The position numbers were made by a program, and so were the translations under genes. This document shows, one piece after another, positions 42,092 through 51,495 of a stretch of DNA of 64,000 bases. The notes under the pieces were generated by a model. The model had not been told where the DNA came from. It ran no database searches and was given only the letters and a program-made list of their open reading frames with translations. Numbering within the stretch: the first letter of the stretch is position 1; each line of letters starts with the position of its first letter. Origin of the DNA: Galactobacillus timonensis (lineage in GTDB: Bacteria; Bacillota_I; Bacilli_A; Erysipelotrichales; Erysipelotrichaceae); assembly GCF_900240265.1 (NCBI RefSeq), contig NZ_LT964739.1:1182709-1246708 (forward strand). Direction: 5' to 3'.

Positions 42092-42910
42092 ATGAATAGT
42101 TTTCTGTGTGTTGCGGCAGCTGTGGCTGCGGTGGGAATTCTGGTGTGCAAGTGGCTGGACAGGCTGTCCGGCATGGGCATCTTTCTGGGGATGCTGGTGT
42201 GCTTTTCGGTGCTTGCCTTTGTGAACGTTTCTTCTGCTGGGATACGGGTTGCGCTTGCGGCGGCGGTCGCTGCGGGGGCGTGGATCGTGATTTCTTCGCT
42301 GCGGCAGAATGTGAATGATGAGCTGTTCAGCTTTGAGAAGAATACGAATGAGGATCAGGGCGATATTCAGGATGATCTTTCCATTGATCTTCTCGATGCC
42401 TGTGCTGAGCGTGAAAATGAGCGTTTCAATAATGGCTGGAAGGTTCATATTGAGCGCTGCGGACAGATTCTGGAGCGGTTTCACGATAAGCCGAATCTTC
42501 TATCATTTGCCAGACAGCGCAAGTGCGGCGGTCTGATTTTTCAGGGACCGGAAAATTCGCGGATTTCGATTCTTGTCGAGTCGCGGCCGACGTCGCGCTC
42601 GCTTCCGCTTCTGACGCGTCTGCGCAGGCCGGATGAGGGCAGTGACCTGGTGACGCTGATGACGATCGGTGAAGTGGTCGGTCCGATTGATTTTGCGACG
42701 ATGATTTCGCTGCTGCAGGGGGCTGTTAACATCCTTCTGCACGGCGGTGCGGGATATTTGTATGTCTTTGCGGCGAAGCAGGATTCGACGATCCTGGAGG
42801 CGGCCGGTCTGATGCGGACAAAGAGCGGGACCAATCACAAGGATGAGGTGCTGTTTCTTGGCATTTCGCCGCGTCTCTATCTTTCGGAAATGGACGATCA
42901 GGACGAATGA
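42092..42910 (+). CDS. Hypothetical membrane protein
   Basis: 272 aa. Three N-terminal hydrophobic segments (about 1-70), then a soluble cytoplasmic part with IDLLDACAERENERFNNGWK, LVESRPTSRSLPLLTRLRRP and a beta-rich end. No family recognised. The start is ambiguous (ATG 42092 or TTG 42083). Overlaps the carboxypeptidase gene by 4 bp (ATGA), so the two are coupled, hinting at a cell-wall role. Confidence 0.72.
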   Translation: MNSFLCVAAAVAAVGILVCKWLDRLSGMGIFLGMLVCFSVLAFVNVSSAGIRVALAAAVAAGAWIVISSLRQNVNDELFSFEKNTNEDQGDIQDDLSIDLLDACAERENERFNNGWKVHIERCGQILERFHDKPNLLSFARQRKCGGLIFQGPENSRISILVESRPTSRSLPLLTRLRRPDEGSDLVTLMTIGEVVGPIDFATMISLLQGAVNILLHGGAGYLYVFAAKQDSTILEAAGLMRTKSGTNHKDEVLFLGISPRLYLSEMDDQDE

Positions 42911-44157
42911 GAAGGCTGTTGCGTTTCCTGCTGGCTGCGGCAGTGGCTATGATATGCGGCGGATTTGTTCCGGTGCAGGCGGAGGGCTCAGAAACGGAGG
43001 CCTCCTTTTCTGCGTATACGGATCCGGATGTGCCCTCGGCGCAGTCGGAATATGTGTATCTGATGGATGCGGACAGCGGGCAGGTGCTTGTCAATAAGAA
43101 CGGGGATGAGAAGATGTTCCCGGCGAGCCTGACCAAGATCATGACGGAGATCCTTGCGATCGAGAATCTGCCGGATCTGGATGCTCAGGTAACGATCACT
43201 TCCCAGATGCTTTCCGGACTGGCGGAAGCCAACGCTTCGGTTGCCGGTTTTTCTGCCGGCGATCAGCCGACGGTGCGTGACCTTCTGTATGGATGTGCAC
43301 TGCCCAGTGGAGCGGACGCCGTCAATGCGCTTTGTTATACCGTTGCCGGATCGGTTTCTGATTTTGTGGCGATGATGAACGAAAAGGCCGCTGAACTTGG
43401 CATGAATGCGACGCACTTTGTCAATGCGACCGGGCTTCACGATGAGAATCACTACAGCAGTGCCCGTGATATTGCCATCCTGTTTTCCTACTGTCTGAAG
43501 AATGATGTGTTTCAGCAGCTGATTTCGACGCCGTCCTATACGACAACGACGGGCCTGACATTGACTAGTACGGTCTGGGGCAGTGCATCTTCCTTCGGTC
43601 TGGATGCGGTTGGCTTTGAAGGTGGAAAGACCGGATGGACGCCGCAGGCTGGCCGCTGCCTGGCAAGTTCTGCTCGCATCGGAGACATGCACCTGGTTCT
43701 GGTGAGCGGGCAGGCAGAAGGATCCGGAAATTTTGCGGACGCTTCGCTTCTTTACAGCTGGTTTCAGGACCATTATGAAAAGAAGACGCTTCTGAGCGCG
43801 GGACAGGAAGCCGGCCGCGTGGAGGTGCTGGATTCGTTCGATGGTTCTGAAATTGTTTTGACGAACGTGTCTGATGTTGTGATGGATCTGCCGAAGGATG
43901 CAGTGATTGATACGCAGCTTTCTCTGCCGGAAACCAATGCAGTCTATGCGCCGGTAGCAGCCGGGGATACTTTGGGTACCCTGAGCGTTACGGTCAATGG
44001 ACAGACAGTATATGAGACGGATCTTGTGTCGGATGTATCCTTGTCGCGCAGTACGCTTGCCTATATTCTGCGGCGGGTACGTGAAAATCCGGTGGCGGCC
44101 GGTGGTGCTGCGGCATGCGTTGTGATGATCGCGGCTTTGATGCCTCGTCGGCGTTGA
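42907..44157 (+). CDS. D-alanyl-D-alanine carboxypeptidase (DacA/PBP5-like)
   Basis: 416 aa. Signal peptide (1-26, ending VQA), peptidase S11 domain with SLTK (Ser74), SGA at 134-136 in place of the usual SGN/SxN, and KTG in GGKTGWTPQAGR. A C-terminal beta domain (PBP5_C-like, about 290-365) and a final transmembrane helix before RRR anchor it. Trims the stem pentapeptide of peptidoglycan. The SGA variant is known in some Firmicute relatives, so activity is still likely. Confidence 0.9.
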   Translation: MRRLLRFLLAAAVAMICGGFVPVQAEGSETEASFSAYTDPDVPSAQSEYVYLMDADSGQVLVNKNGDEKMFPASLTKIMTEILAIENLPDLDAQVTITSQMLSGLAEANASVAGFSAGDQPTVRDLLYGCALPSGADAVNALCYTVAGSVSDFVAMMNEKAAELGMNATHFVNATGLHDENHYSSARDIAILFSYCLKNDVFQQLISTPSYTTTTGLTLTSTVWGSASSFGLDAVGFEGGKTGWTPQAGRCLASSARIGDMHLVLVSGQAEGSGNFADASLLYSWFQDHYEKKTLLSAGQEAGRVEVLDSFDGSEIVLTNVSDVVMDLPKDAVIDTQLSLPETNAVYAPVAAGDTLGTLSVTVNGQTVYETDLVSDVSLSRSTLAYILRRVRENPVAAGGAAACVVMIAALMPRRR

Positions 44158-44294
44158 GCGTCTGCGGCATTTCTTTAATCTGTAAATTTCCGGCGATGAT
44201 GCGATTGCCTCAGCAAGCCGCGCTATAGTATCCTCATAGGAAGAGAAAGAAACATTCTTCATCTGTAACTTGATCTTTCATTGGAGGAATGATC

Positions 44295-45071
44295 ATGAGT
44301 GATTTTCTTCGTCAGGCGAATTCAGTTCCCATGTATCTGATTGCGGCGGTGCTGGTGGTCGCAGTTCTTTTTCAGTCTGTGCTCTTTCTGAGGCGGGCAT
44401 GGAAGCGTGGAAGGGAACTTGGCATGGATCCGGCGGTGCTGAAACAGACGGCAGTATCTTCGGCTGCCTTTACGGTGGTTCCTTCGATCGGAATCCTGAT
44501 CGGTGTCCTTGCCCTGGCGCCGGCGCTGGGTGTTCCGGTGCCGTGGCTGCGTCTTTCGGTGCTGGGTGCGCTGCATTATGAGAGCAGTACGGCGTCAAAT
44601 CTTGCCAAGGGTCTTGGCCTTGGGGAGCTGCCCAGTTCGATGATGACAGGCGGCGATCTTGCGTCGATTGTTCTGGGAATGACGGTGTGCATTCTTTCGG
44701 GTGCGGTGTTTGTGCTGTTTTTCTTCCGGAAATATCAGAAATCAATCATGACGAAGGCAAAGGGCAATCCGAAGATGGCGGATATTCTGTTTTCGTCGAT
44801 GTTTCTGGGAATGATTGCGGCGTATCTTGGGGATGCGGTTTCCTATCTTCGTACCGTGACCGTTTCGGGACAGACGCGGCCGGTGAACATTCTGCCGCTG
44901 ATTGCGTTTGTGACGGCGTTTTTTGCCAATGCATTCTTTCAGCATCTGATCCATAAGAAAAACATCCACTGGCTGGAAAACTATGCGCTTTCGTTTTCGA
45001 TGCTGGTTGGCATGGCATGTGCGGTGATCGGGCAGTTCATCTTCCCGTCGATGAGCACGTTTCTTAACTGA
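44295..45071 (+). CDS. DUF5058-family membrane protein
   Basis: 258 aa from ATG at 44295 (GGAGG 7 nt upstream; the ATG at 44289 is too close). Six to seven hydrophobic helices; conserved-looking loops include VPWLRLSVLGALHYESSTAS and YLRTVTVSGQTRPVNILPLI. I assign DUF5058 by overall resemblance. Function unknown. First gene of a three-gene operon with another integral membrane protein and an M20 peptidase. Confidence 0.7.
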   Translation: MSDFLRQANSVPMYLIAAVLVVAVLFQSVLFLRRAWKRGRELGMDPAVLKQTAVSSAAFTVVPSIGILIGVLALAPALGVPVPWLRLSVLGALHYESSTASNLAKGLGLGELPSSMMTGGDLASIVLGMTVCILSGAVFVLFFFRKYQKSIMTKAKGNPKMADILFSSMFLGMIAAYLGDAVSYLRTVTVSGQTRPVNILPLIAFVTAFFANAFFQHLIHKKNIHWLENYALSFSMLVGMACAVIGQFIFPSMSTFLN

Positions 45072-45086
45072 TGGGGGTGAAGGATC

Positions 45087-45752
45087 ATGAAGAAGACTGG
45101 AAGCTATGAGGAACAGATGCACGCAATCGGCCGCTTTTCGATGGCGGTGATGCTTGTATTGATGCTGGCGGTGCCGTTTCTGATCTGTGCCGTGTTTCAT
45201 TCGACTTTCCGCTTTACGTCGGGCTACTGGCTGGCGTTTGTGTCACTGCTGGTGCAGATGGTGCCTTCGGGAATCATTGAGGTCATTACCTATGCGCCGA
45301 TGCTTGGTACGGGCGGAACCTACATTGCCTTCATTACGGGCAATCTGATCAACCTGAAGATTCCGTGTGTCATGAATGCGCGTCAGCTTGCCAAAACCGA
45401 AATCGGGACGGAAGAGAATGAAGTTGTTTCGACGATTGCGGTATCGGTGTCGGCGATCGTGACGGATGTGGTACTCGCCATCGGCGTGATGCTCATTGTG
45501 CCTCTGACGCCGCTGCTGGAGAATCCGGTTCTTGTGCCGGCATTTAAAACGGTGGTTGTGGCGCTGTTTGGAGCGATGGGCTATACGTATCTGAAGAAGT
45601 ATCCGAAGCTTGCGATTGTGCCATGGTCACTTGGCGTGATTGTGTTTCTTCTGATGCCTTCGTTAACAAACCTTGTGAGTACGATGGTTGTGGTGCTGGC
45701 GGTGATTGCGATGGGTGTTGCGGTTGCGCTAGCCAGGAAAGGCAGGGTATGA
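45087..45752 (+). CDS. Hypothetical integral membrane protein
   Basis: 221 aa, about six hydrophobic helices. Motifs: LLVQMVPSGIIEVITYAPML, GTYIAFITGNLINLKIPCVM. It starts 15 bp after the DUF5058 gene and ends in a 4-bp overlap with the peptidase gene. The IEVITYAPML-GTGGTY part suggests a substrate path. Together with DUF5058 it could form a two-subunit transporter. Inference only. Confidence 0.72.
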   Translation: MKKTGSYEEQMHAIGRFSMAVMLVLMLAVPFLICAVFHSTFRFTSGYWLAFVSLLVQMVPSGIIEVITYAPMLGTGGTYIAFITGNLINLKIPCVMNARQLAKTEIGTEENEVVSTIAVSVSAIVTDVVLAIGVMLIVPLTPLLENPVLVPAFKTVVVALFGAMGYTYLKKYPKLAIVPWSLGVIVFLLMPSLTNLVSTMVVVLAVIAMGVAVALARKGRV

Positions 45753-47221
45753 CGATGCTGGCAATGATTGGAAAGATTGTGCTTTGGATATTGATTGTTC
45801 TTGCGGTTCTGCTGGTGATTGCGATCATTCGGGCGCTGCTGTTGAGGGCGCCGGCGAAGGGACAGCGGATGGCGGTGAGCCGCAATGAGAAAGAGCTGCA
45901 GGAAATGGGTGAGCGCTTTGCGCGCATGATCCGTGTCGAAACGATTTCAAAGAACGGGGATGAGGATCTTTCGGCTTTTGATCAGCTGCATGATGTGATT
46001 GATGATCTGTTCCCGCTGTGTACAAAGACGATGGAGAAGAACGTGGTGCACGGGGTTCTGATCTATCGCTGGAAGGGAAAGGATTCTTCTGCTCTGCCGA
46101 TTCTGATGATGGGACATCAGGATGTGGTGCCGGTGGATCCTTCGGGCTGGAAATATCCTCCGTTTGGCGGGGAGATTCATGATGGCGCTCTGTATGGCCG
46201 GGGAACGATGGATGACAAGTGCAACATCTTCTGTCAGATGTCGGCAATTGAAGGACTGCTTGCGAAGGGCTTTGTGCCGCCGTGCGATGTGTATCTGTCC
46301 TATTCGATCAATGAAGAGACGTCTGGCAACGGGGCAAAGGAAGCGATCGACTGGTTGAAGGCACATGGCGTCAACCGTCTGGCGCTGGCTCTGGATGAAG
46401 GCGGCGCGGTCGTTGATAAGGCGATGGCAGGCATGGACCGTCCGTATGCGGTGATCGGCATTACGGAGAAGGGCTATGTCAATCTGAAGGTGACCGCGAG
46501 CGGAGAAGGTGGACATGCCAGTGCGCCGAAGGCCGAGACGCCGGTGACGCGGCTGTGTGAATTTGTGTCGGATGTGAACCGGAAAAAGCCGTTTGAGCGC
46601 CTGATGACGCCGCATGTGCAGTCGATGTTTGAAGGGATGGCTCCTTCCTTTGATTTTGGGATGAAGCTTTTGATGGGCAATCTGTGGCTGTTCAGGCCGC
46701 TCCTGGTCAAATTGATGCCGAAGGTGAACAATCAGGCAGGTGCGCTGCTTGGGACGACCTGTGCCTTTACAATGATGAAGGGATCGGATGCGGCAAACGT
46801 CATTCCGTCGCATGCGTCGATGGTCGCCAATCTGCGGACGGGATTTACGCAGAATGTCGAGGAATCGGTCAATGTGCTGAAGAAGATCGGTGCGAAGTAT
46901 GATCTTGAGTTTGAAGTTCTCTACAGCCGCGAAGCTTCGCCGGTGACGCCGACGGACAGTGCTGCCTACAAATATCTGGAAGGCTGCATTCGTCATCAGT
47001 TTCCGGACTGCGGCGTGGCGCCCTATGTAATGACAGGCGGCACGGACAATCGCTGGTATGCGGAGCTGACCGAAAACTGCCTGCGCTTCTATCCGGTACG
47101 TCTTACGTCCGAAGAACTGTCCTGCATGCATGGAAACAATGAGCGGATCAGTCTTGATGCATGCAGCGATGCGATTGATTTCTATGCCTATTTCCTGGAA
47201 CACTATCGGCCCGGAAAATAA
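45749..47221 (+). CDS. Membrane-anchored M20-family metallopeptidase
   Basis: 490 aa. One N-terminal transmembrane helix (about 5-30), then an M20/carboxypeptidase-S-like enzyme: MMGHQDVVPVDP (zinc His), YGRGTMDDKCN (bridging Asp), SINEETSGNGAK (catalytic and zinc Glu), ALDEGG (zinc Asp) and MHGNNERI (zinc His). The dimerisation domain begins near GYVNLKVTASGEGGHAS. Cleaves a dipeptide or N-acyl amino acid. Coupling to two membrane proteins suggests it processes what they transport. Confidence 0.88.
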   Translation: MTMLAMIGKIVLWILIVLAVLLVIAIIRALLLRAPAKGQRMAVSRNEKELQEMGERFARMIRVETISKNGDEDLSAFDQLHDVIDDLFPLCTKTMEKNVVHGVLIYRWKGKDSSALPILMMGHQDVVPVDPSGWKYPPFGGEIHDGALYGRGTMDDKCNIFCQMSAIEGLLAKGFVPPCDVYLSYSINEETSGNGAKEAIDWLKAHGVNRLALALDEGGAVVDKAMAGMDRPYAVIGITEKGYVNLKVTASGEGGHASAPKAETPVTRLCEFVSDVNRKKPFERLMTPHVQSMFEGMAPSFDFGMKLLMGNLWLFRPLLVKLMPKVNNQAGALLGTTCAFTMMKGSDAANVIPSHASMVANLRTGFTQNVEESVNVLKKIGAKYDLEFEVLYSREASPVTPTDSAAYKYLEGCIRHQFPDCGVAPYVMTGGTDNRWYAELTENCLRFYPVRLTSEELSCMHGNNERISLDACSDAIDFYAYFLEHYRPGK

Positions 47222-47255
47222 GACATTGGATTCTGGATCCTGTTTGGAAAAATGG

Positions 47256-47299
47256 AACTCCTGCGCATGCCTGCTTATGCGGCTGCCTGGAGTTTTTTT
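47256..47299 (+). terminator. Terminator of the DUF5058/M20 operon
   Basis: AACTCC / GGAGTT outer stem with an inner GCAT / ATGC helix, then TTTTTTT. Confidence 0.75.
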
Positions 47300-47325
47300 C
47301 TGCGGCTTTGAGATGGACGAGCATG

Positions 47326-47360
47326 AAAAAAGGCACGCTTCATTGTGTCTGAAGCGTGCC
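47326..47360 (-). terminator. Terminator of the uracil permease gene
   Basis: Leftward perfect 11-bp stem GGCACGCTTCA / TGAAGCGTGCC followed by TTTTTT. Confidence 0.9.
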
Positions 47361-47380
47361 CCGCTTTTGTGTACTGCAGG

Positions 47381-48739
47381 TCAATCGTTGTTATCAGCAT
47401 CCGGCTGCTTCTTCGACAGCATCAGGTTGACGACGATGCCGAGAATCAGCGCGCAGGCGACAGCGGTGATCGTTACACTTCCGAACGTCAGCGACAGTCC
47501 GCCGATGCCGGCGATGAGAATCGTGGAGACGACGAAGAGGTTGCGGTTCTGATCAAGATCGACGTTCTGTACCATCTTGAGGCCGGATACGGCGATGAAT
47601 CCGTAGAGAGCCATGCACACGCCGCCCATGACGCAGGAAGGAATCGTGGCAATGAAGCCGACGACCGGCGACAGGAAGGAGAGGCAGATGCACTCGATGG
47701 CAGCCGTAATGATGGTTGCGACGGAAGCGTTGCGGGTAATGGCGACGCAGCCGATCGATTCACCGTACGTTGTGTTCGGGCAGCCGCCGAAGAAGGCACC
47801 GACGATGGATCCGATTCCATCGCCCAGCAGAGTGTGATCCAGTCCCGGATCCTTCAGCAGGTCGCGGCCGATGATGCTCGAGATGTTCTTGTGGTCTGCG
47901 ATGTGCTCTGCGAAGACAACGAAGGCAACCGGTACATAGGCCGCAAAGATCGTTCCAACGTAGGCACCGGTAATCTCGGAGAAGCCGGCGAATGCATGCG
48001 TGAATGTGAAGTCAGGAACCGAGAAGAACGAAGACAGCTGGACGCCATCCGCAAACAGACTTGTCAAGGCGCTGAAGTTCGTAATCTGCAGAGCTGTGTT
48101 TCCTGTTGCGATTCCGATGAAGGTGAAGATCGCTGCCAGAACATATCCCGAAAGAATGCCGATGATGAACGGGATCATACGTGCGTGCTTCCTGCCGTAG
48201 GTGCTGGCAAGCATTGTGGCAAACAGTGCAACAAGTCCGCAGAGGACGGCAATCTTGGTTGTTTCACCGGTTGCGGAGCTGACCTGCAGATCACTGATCG
48301 CATTTCCGGCCAGGCTCAGACCGATGATGGAAACGGTCGGGCCGATGACGACGGCCGGCATCAGGCGGTCAATCCAGCCGACGCCGACAGCCTTTGTGAT
48401 CGCGGCAATGATGACATAGACAAGGCCCGCGAAGATTGCGCCGAGTAACAGTCCCGCAAAGCCTGCCTGCACACTGACGGCACCGGCGAAGGCGGCAACC
48501 ATCGATCCGATAAAGGCGAAGGAGCTGCCCAGGAATACCGGACTCTTGCGTTTCGTAAAGAAGGTATAGACCAGGGTGCCGCAGCCTGCTCCGAAGATCG
48601 CTGCACCGGTAGACATGCCGTTGCCTACAATCATCGGTACGGCAATGGTGGCGGCCATGATCGCCAGCACCTGCTGGAAGCCGTAAGTGATCAATGCGCC
48701 AAGTTTCGGTTTGTCTTCTACATCGTAAATGAGTTTCAT
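47381..48739 (-). CDS. pyrP: Uracil permease (NCS2 family)
   Basis: 452 aa, about 12-14 transmembrane segments. NCS2 features: FQQVLAIMAATIAVPMIVGN, the central AEHIADHKNISSIIGRDLL, and GGCPNTTYGESIGCVAITRN. Imports uracil. Assignment to uracil rather than xanthine rests on the PyrR-type attenuator in its leader (48780-48872), which ties it to pyrimidine control. GGGAG precedes the ATG. Confidence 0.9.
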   Translation of the reverse strand: MKLIYDVEDKPKLGALITYGFQQVLAIMAATIAVPMIVGNGMSTGAAIFGAGCGTLVYTFFTKRKSPVFLGSSFAFIGSMVAAFAGAVSVQAGFAGLLLGAIFAGLVYVIIAAITKAVGVGWIDRLMPAVVIGPTVSIIGLSLAGNAISDLQVSSATGETTKIAVLCGLVALFATMLASTYGRKHARMIPFIIGILSGYVLAAIFTFIGIATGNTALQITNFSALTSLFADGVQLSSFFSVPDFTFTHAFAGFSEITGAYVGTIFAAYVPVAFVVFAEHIADHKNISSIIGRDLLKDPGLDHTLLGDGIGSIVGAFFGGCPNTTYGESIGCVAITRNASVATIITAAIECICLSFLSPVVGFIATIPSCVMGGVCMALYGFIAVSGLKMVQNVDLDQNRNLFVVSTILIAGIGGLSLTFGSVTITAVACALILGIVVNLMLSKKQPDADNND

Positions 48740-48779
48740 ACAATCTCCCTTTCCCGGTGCCTGATCAGAATCTGTTTAC

Positions 48780-48872
48780 AAAAAAGCGCAGATTCCCGTC
48801 AAGGAGAATCTGCGCATACTCTTTCCTCGCAGTGTACTGATCTCGTCCTTGGCGGCCTCACTGGACCTGCCT
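48780..48872 (-). promoter_or_regulatory. PyrR-binding transcription attenuator
   Basis: Leader RNA of pyrP: the PyrR-binding loop GGTCCAGTGAGGC (within 48851-48872, minus strand), an antiterminator region, then terminator stem GCGCAGATTC / GAATCTGCGC (48786-48815) with TTTTTT. UMP/UTP-bound PyrR would favour termination. Confidence 0.82.
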
Positions 48873-48887
48873 TAAAGCACCGTCGAT

Positions 48888-48916
48888 ATATTAGCGGACA
48901 ATCGGTGATTGTGCAA
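48888..48916 (-). promoter_or_regulatory. Promoter of pyrP
   Basis: Minus strand TTGCAC (48911-48916), 17-bp spacer, TAATAT (48888-48893). Confidence 0.75.
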
Positions 48917-49185
48917 TCGGAATTCGGAAAATTCCGGATATTTAAAAATTTGAGGGGATGGTGACCTGCATTTCAAGGTGATGGGGTTGCCATCTTTTAT
49001 GTATGTCTGTGAAAGTTTAAGACTCTGGGGTTTGCTTTTTTTGTACAGGTATTGTTCGAATTGGATGAAAAAGACTATCCTTCAGGTAAAGGAGGAATGT
49101 TGAGCTCCTGGCAATAATAAAAGCTGGCATCCCCAAACCCTTCGCAGTCCAGCATATGCCAGCGACTCCATTATAGACCTGTCTG
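48917..49185. other. Intergenic region before the ISL3 passenger gene
   Basis: No gene. It contains GCTGGCAT (49121) / ATGCCAGC (49155) as a long-range inverted repeat and CTCTGGGGT at 49023-49031, which has an inverted match at 51432-51440 beyond the transposase: a possible but weak terminal inverted repeat. Confidence 0.4.
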
Positions 49186-49728
49186 ATGATCATGATTCAT
49201 TGTCATTTGCACAAGCTCGTGGAGTTTGTTAAGAATCGCCTGATTCATTCCTCAAACGATTCTTCCACACAGGAAATCATTACAAGAGCTGTTCAGGTCT
49301 TTTATGATCAGTCGGTTTCCGAACTGATTGTGAATAATGGCTATCTGTATTACGCAAAGTACAGCAGAAGATTTACCATTCTTGATCATACTGTGCCACT
49401 GATCATTAAGCGTGTTTACCGGAAAGGCTCGTCTGCAGATGCAGTTCTGCTGTCTTTCATGATCCCCTACAGCAGCCGCACCGCGGACGATTTTACCGCT
49501 GTTCTTACTTCATGCGGGGATCGTTCCTTTACCGTTGAAGAAAGCGGTAATTCCTTTGACTATGACGCTGTACGGCTGATCCGCTGGAAGTTCAACCGGT
49601 ACTGGCAGAGTATGCTCAATACCAGGCGCATTTACCTCAATACGGATATAACCACGAATTGTATTACCCTGCTTGGCAGGCAGTTCCTGCAGAACAGAAA
49701 GCTGCGCTGCCAGCTCGTTTTCACATGA
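49186..49728 (+). CDS. Hypothetical passenger protein upstream of ISL3 transposase
   Basis: 180 aa. Basic and aromatic-rich, with YYAKYSRRFTILDHTVPLII, AVLLSFMIPYSSRTADDF and VRLIRWKFNRYWQSML. No family I can name with confidence. It lies 218 bp before, and in line with, the ISL3 transposase and within the candidate element ends, so it is probably an accessory gene of the element. No good ribosome-binding site is seen before the tandem ATG codons. Confidence 0.6.
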   Translation: MIMIHCHLHKLVEFVKNRLIHSSNDSSTQEIITRAVQVFYDQSVSELIVNNGYLYYAKYSRRFTILDHTVPLIIKRVYRKGSSADAVLLSFMIPYSSRTADDFTAVLTSCGDRSFTVEESGNSFDYDAVRLIRWKFNRYWQSMLNTRRIYLNTDITTNCITLLGRQFLQNRKLRCQLVFT

Positions 49729-49946
49729 CCTCTTTTTCTCACAGCAGGAATATCAAAGAAGCCTCTGCGTTCCTATTCTGAGGGCAGAAGGGATGAAAGC
49801 CGATCAATACCGAACGAAGGAACGTTTCACCTCATCATTTTGAAGAAAAGCCCTTCGTTCATCATTTTGATTCGGCTTTCCGGAAAGGAATTCATGCATG
49901 GTATACGGTATTCAATCGATTCCCTGCAGAATCAGAGGTCATCGGT

Positions 49947-51338
49947 ATGTCTCTTAACACGAATAAAGAGGACATCATGGAGCTCTTCGGCCTGGAAGAC
50001 AGTGATGTGGAGGACTTCCAGTATCAGAACTTGAATGGAAATGCACAGATCTCAGTCCGGCTCGTTCCGCACTATGAGCCCTGCCCGGAATGCGGCTGTA
50101 AAACTCCAAGGATCAAAGATTATTACTGGAAGAAGATTACGCACAGTGTTCTTTCTGATCGTAAATGTACGCTGCTTTACCGGGCCAGACGATATGTCTG
50201 TCCGGTATGTCATCGAACCTATGCAGAGAAGAATCCATTCTCCTTTGGCAGTATGAGTATCTCCGCATTCACGGTTCAGAGAGTGCTCACGGATCTGAAG
50301 AACTATAACGAGACATTCTCTTCCGTTGCGCGCAGGTATCATCTCTCTCCTGCCACAGCTGCCTATCTGTTTGATGATCACGTCAGTCTTCCCAGGAAAC
50401 CTCTGCCGGAGATGATCAGCTTTGATGAAGTCTATGCCTTCCGCAACTACAGCGAGAAATTCGTCTGTGTTCTTATGGATTTCCAGAGACAGACGCCCAT
50501 TGATTTCCTGAACTCCAGACGGGAAGATCGGCTGCTCAGCTACTTTATGAAGATCCCGCTGGAAGAGCGGAAGAAAGTCAAAGCCTGTTCCTTCGATATG
50601 TACGATACCTATCGAACGGTCATGAAGAAGTGTTTCCCGAACAGTATCGGTATCGTGGACAGATTCCATCTCTGCCAGGAACTGGGACGCCAGACCGACA
50701 GTGTTCGAATCCGTGCCATGAAAGGAACCACAAAAGGTTCCGATGAATACTATCTTCTCAAGAAGTTCAACTGGATTCTCTACAGGCATTCCGACAGCAG
50801 CACAAAAGATGGTAAGAAGCTGTTCGATCCAAACGGACAGAGAAGATATAACAATCATTTCAAATTTCCGATTAACTACTATGATCTCCGCGAGAAGCTC
50901 CTGAAAATAAGCCCTGAGCTGATGGAGTCATGGAATCTGAAAGAAAAAGTATACGACTACTATGAGACCGCCACGCCCAACGATAGGGAGCAGAAACTGA
51001 ACGAACTGATTACGGAGTTCAGGAAGTCTCAGGTACCGGAAATGCGTCACTTCGCCAGCACACTGACCAAATGGCGGACCGAAATCATCAATTCTCTTAC
51101 TACCTACGGCTACATCTACAAGGTCGATTCCAAGACCGGCAAACCCAATGCCTATCATAAGCGGATGACCAATGCGATCATTGAAAACCGAAACTCAATC
51201 TGTAAGTGCATCAAGAAGAATGCGAACGGCTATCACAACTGGGACAGATTCCGCAACCGCCTCATGTACGTTCTGGACAAGGATGCGACCTACTCATTGA
51301 ACCCGATACACTCGAATGTCACAAAAACGGCGAAATAA
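49947..51338 (+). CDS. ISL3-family transposase
   Basis: 463 aa, full length. N-terminal zinc-finger (CPECGCKTPRIKDY, then YVCPVCHRTY), helix-turn-helix (about 95-140) and the DDE domain with Asp in ISFDEVYAF, Asp in ACSFDMYDTYR and Glu in AIIENRNSICK. Cut-and-paste transposition. AGAGGTC lies 8 nt before ATG. The adjoining lysA-like gene is broken, consistent with insertion-associated damage. Confidence 0.92.
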   Translation: MSLNTNKEDIMELFGLEDSDVEDFQYQNLNGNAQISVRLVPHYEPCPECGCKTPRIKDYYWKKITHSVLSDRKCTLLYRARRYVCPVCHRTYAEKNPFSFGSMSISAFTVQRVLTDLKNYNETFSSVARRYHLSPATAAYLFDDHVSLPRKPLPEMISFDEVYAFRNYSEKFVCVLMDFQRQTPIDFLNSRREDRLLSYFMKIPLEERKKVKACSFDMYDTYRTVMKKCFPNSIGIVDRFHLCQELGRQTDSVRIRAMKGTTKGSDEYYLLKKFNWILYRHSDSSTKDGKKLFDPNGQRRYNNHFKFPINYYDLREKLLKISPELMESWNLKEKVYDYYETATPNDREQKLNELITEFRKSQVPEMRHFASTLTKWRTEIINSLTTYGYIYKVDSKTGKPNAYHKRMTNAIIENRNSICKCIKKNANGYHNWDRFRNRLMYVLDKDATYSLNPIHSNVTKTAK

Positions 51339-51495
51339 AAACTTGGCCTCACAGCTGTTCAAACCAGTTGTAAGGTCATGTCTTACTTCAGATGACTCGG
51401 GCGCTGAGTTCATGATTATGGGGCGCCAGTTACCCCAGAGATTTATCGCTCCGGTTTGACTCTAACCCCACACATTTCAAAAGCGCCAAAATTCC

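Noticed and set aside
47345..48448. Rightward 367-codon frame opposite uracil permease
   Set aside because: Antisense shadow; the permease has clear transmembrane and family motifs, promoter, attenuator and terminator.
49023..51440. CTCTGGGGT / ACCCCAGAG as firm ISL3 terminal inverted repeats
   Set aside because: Only nine matching bases, with no flanking 8-bp target duplication visible; kept as a weak candidate only.
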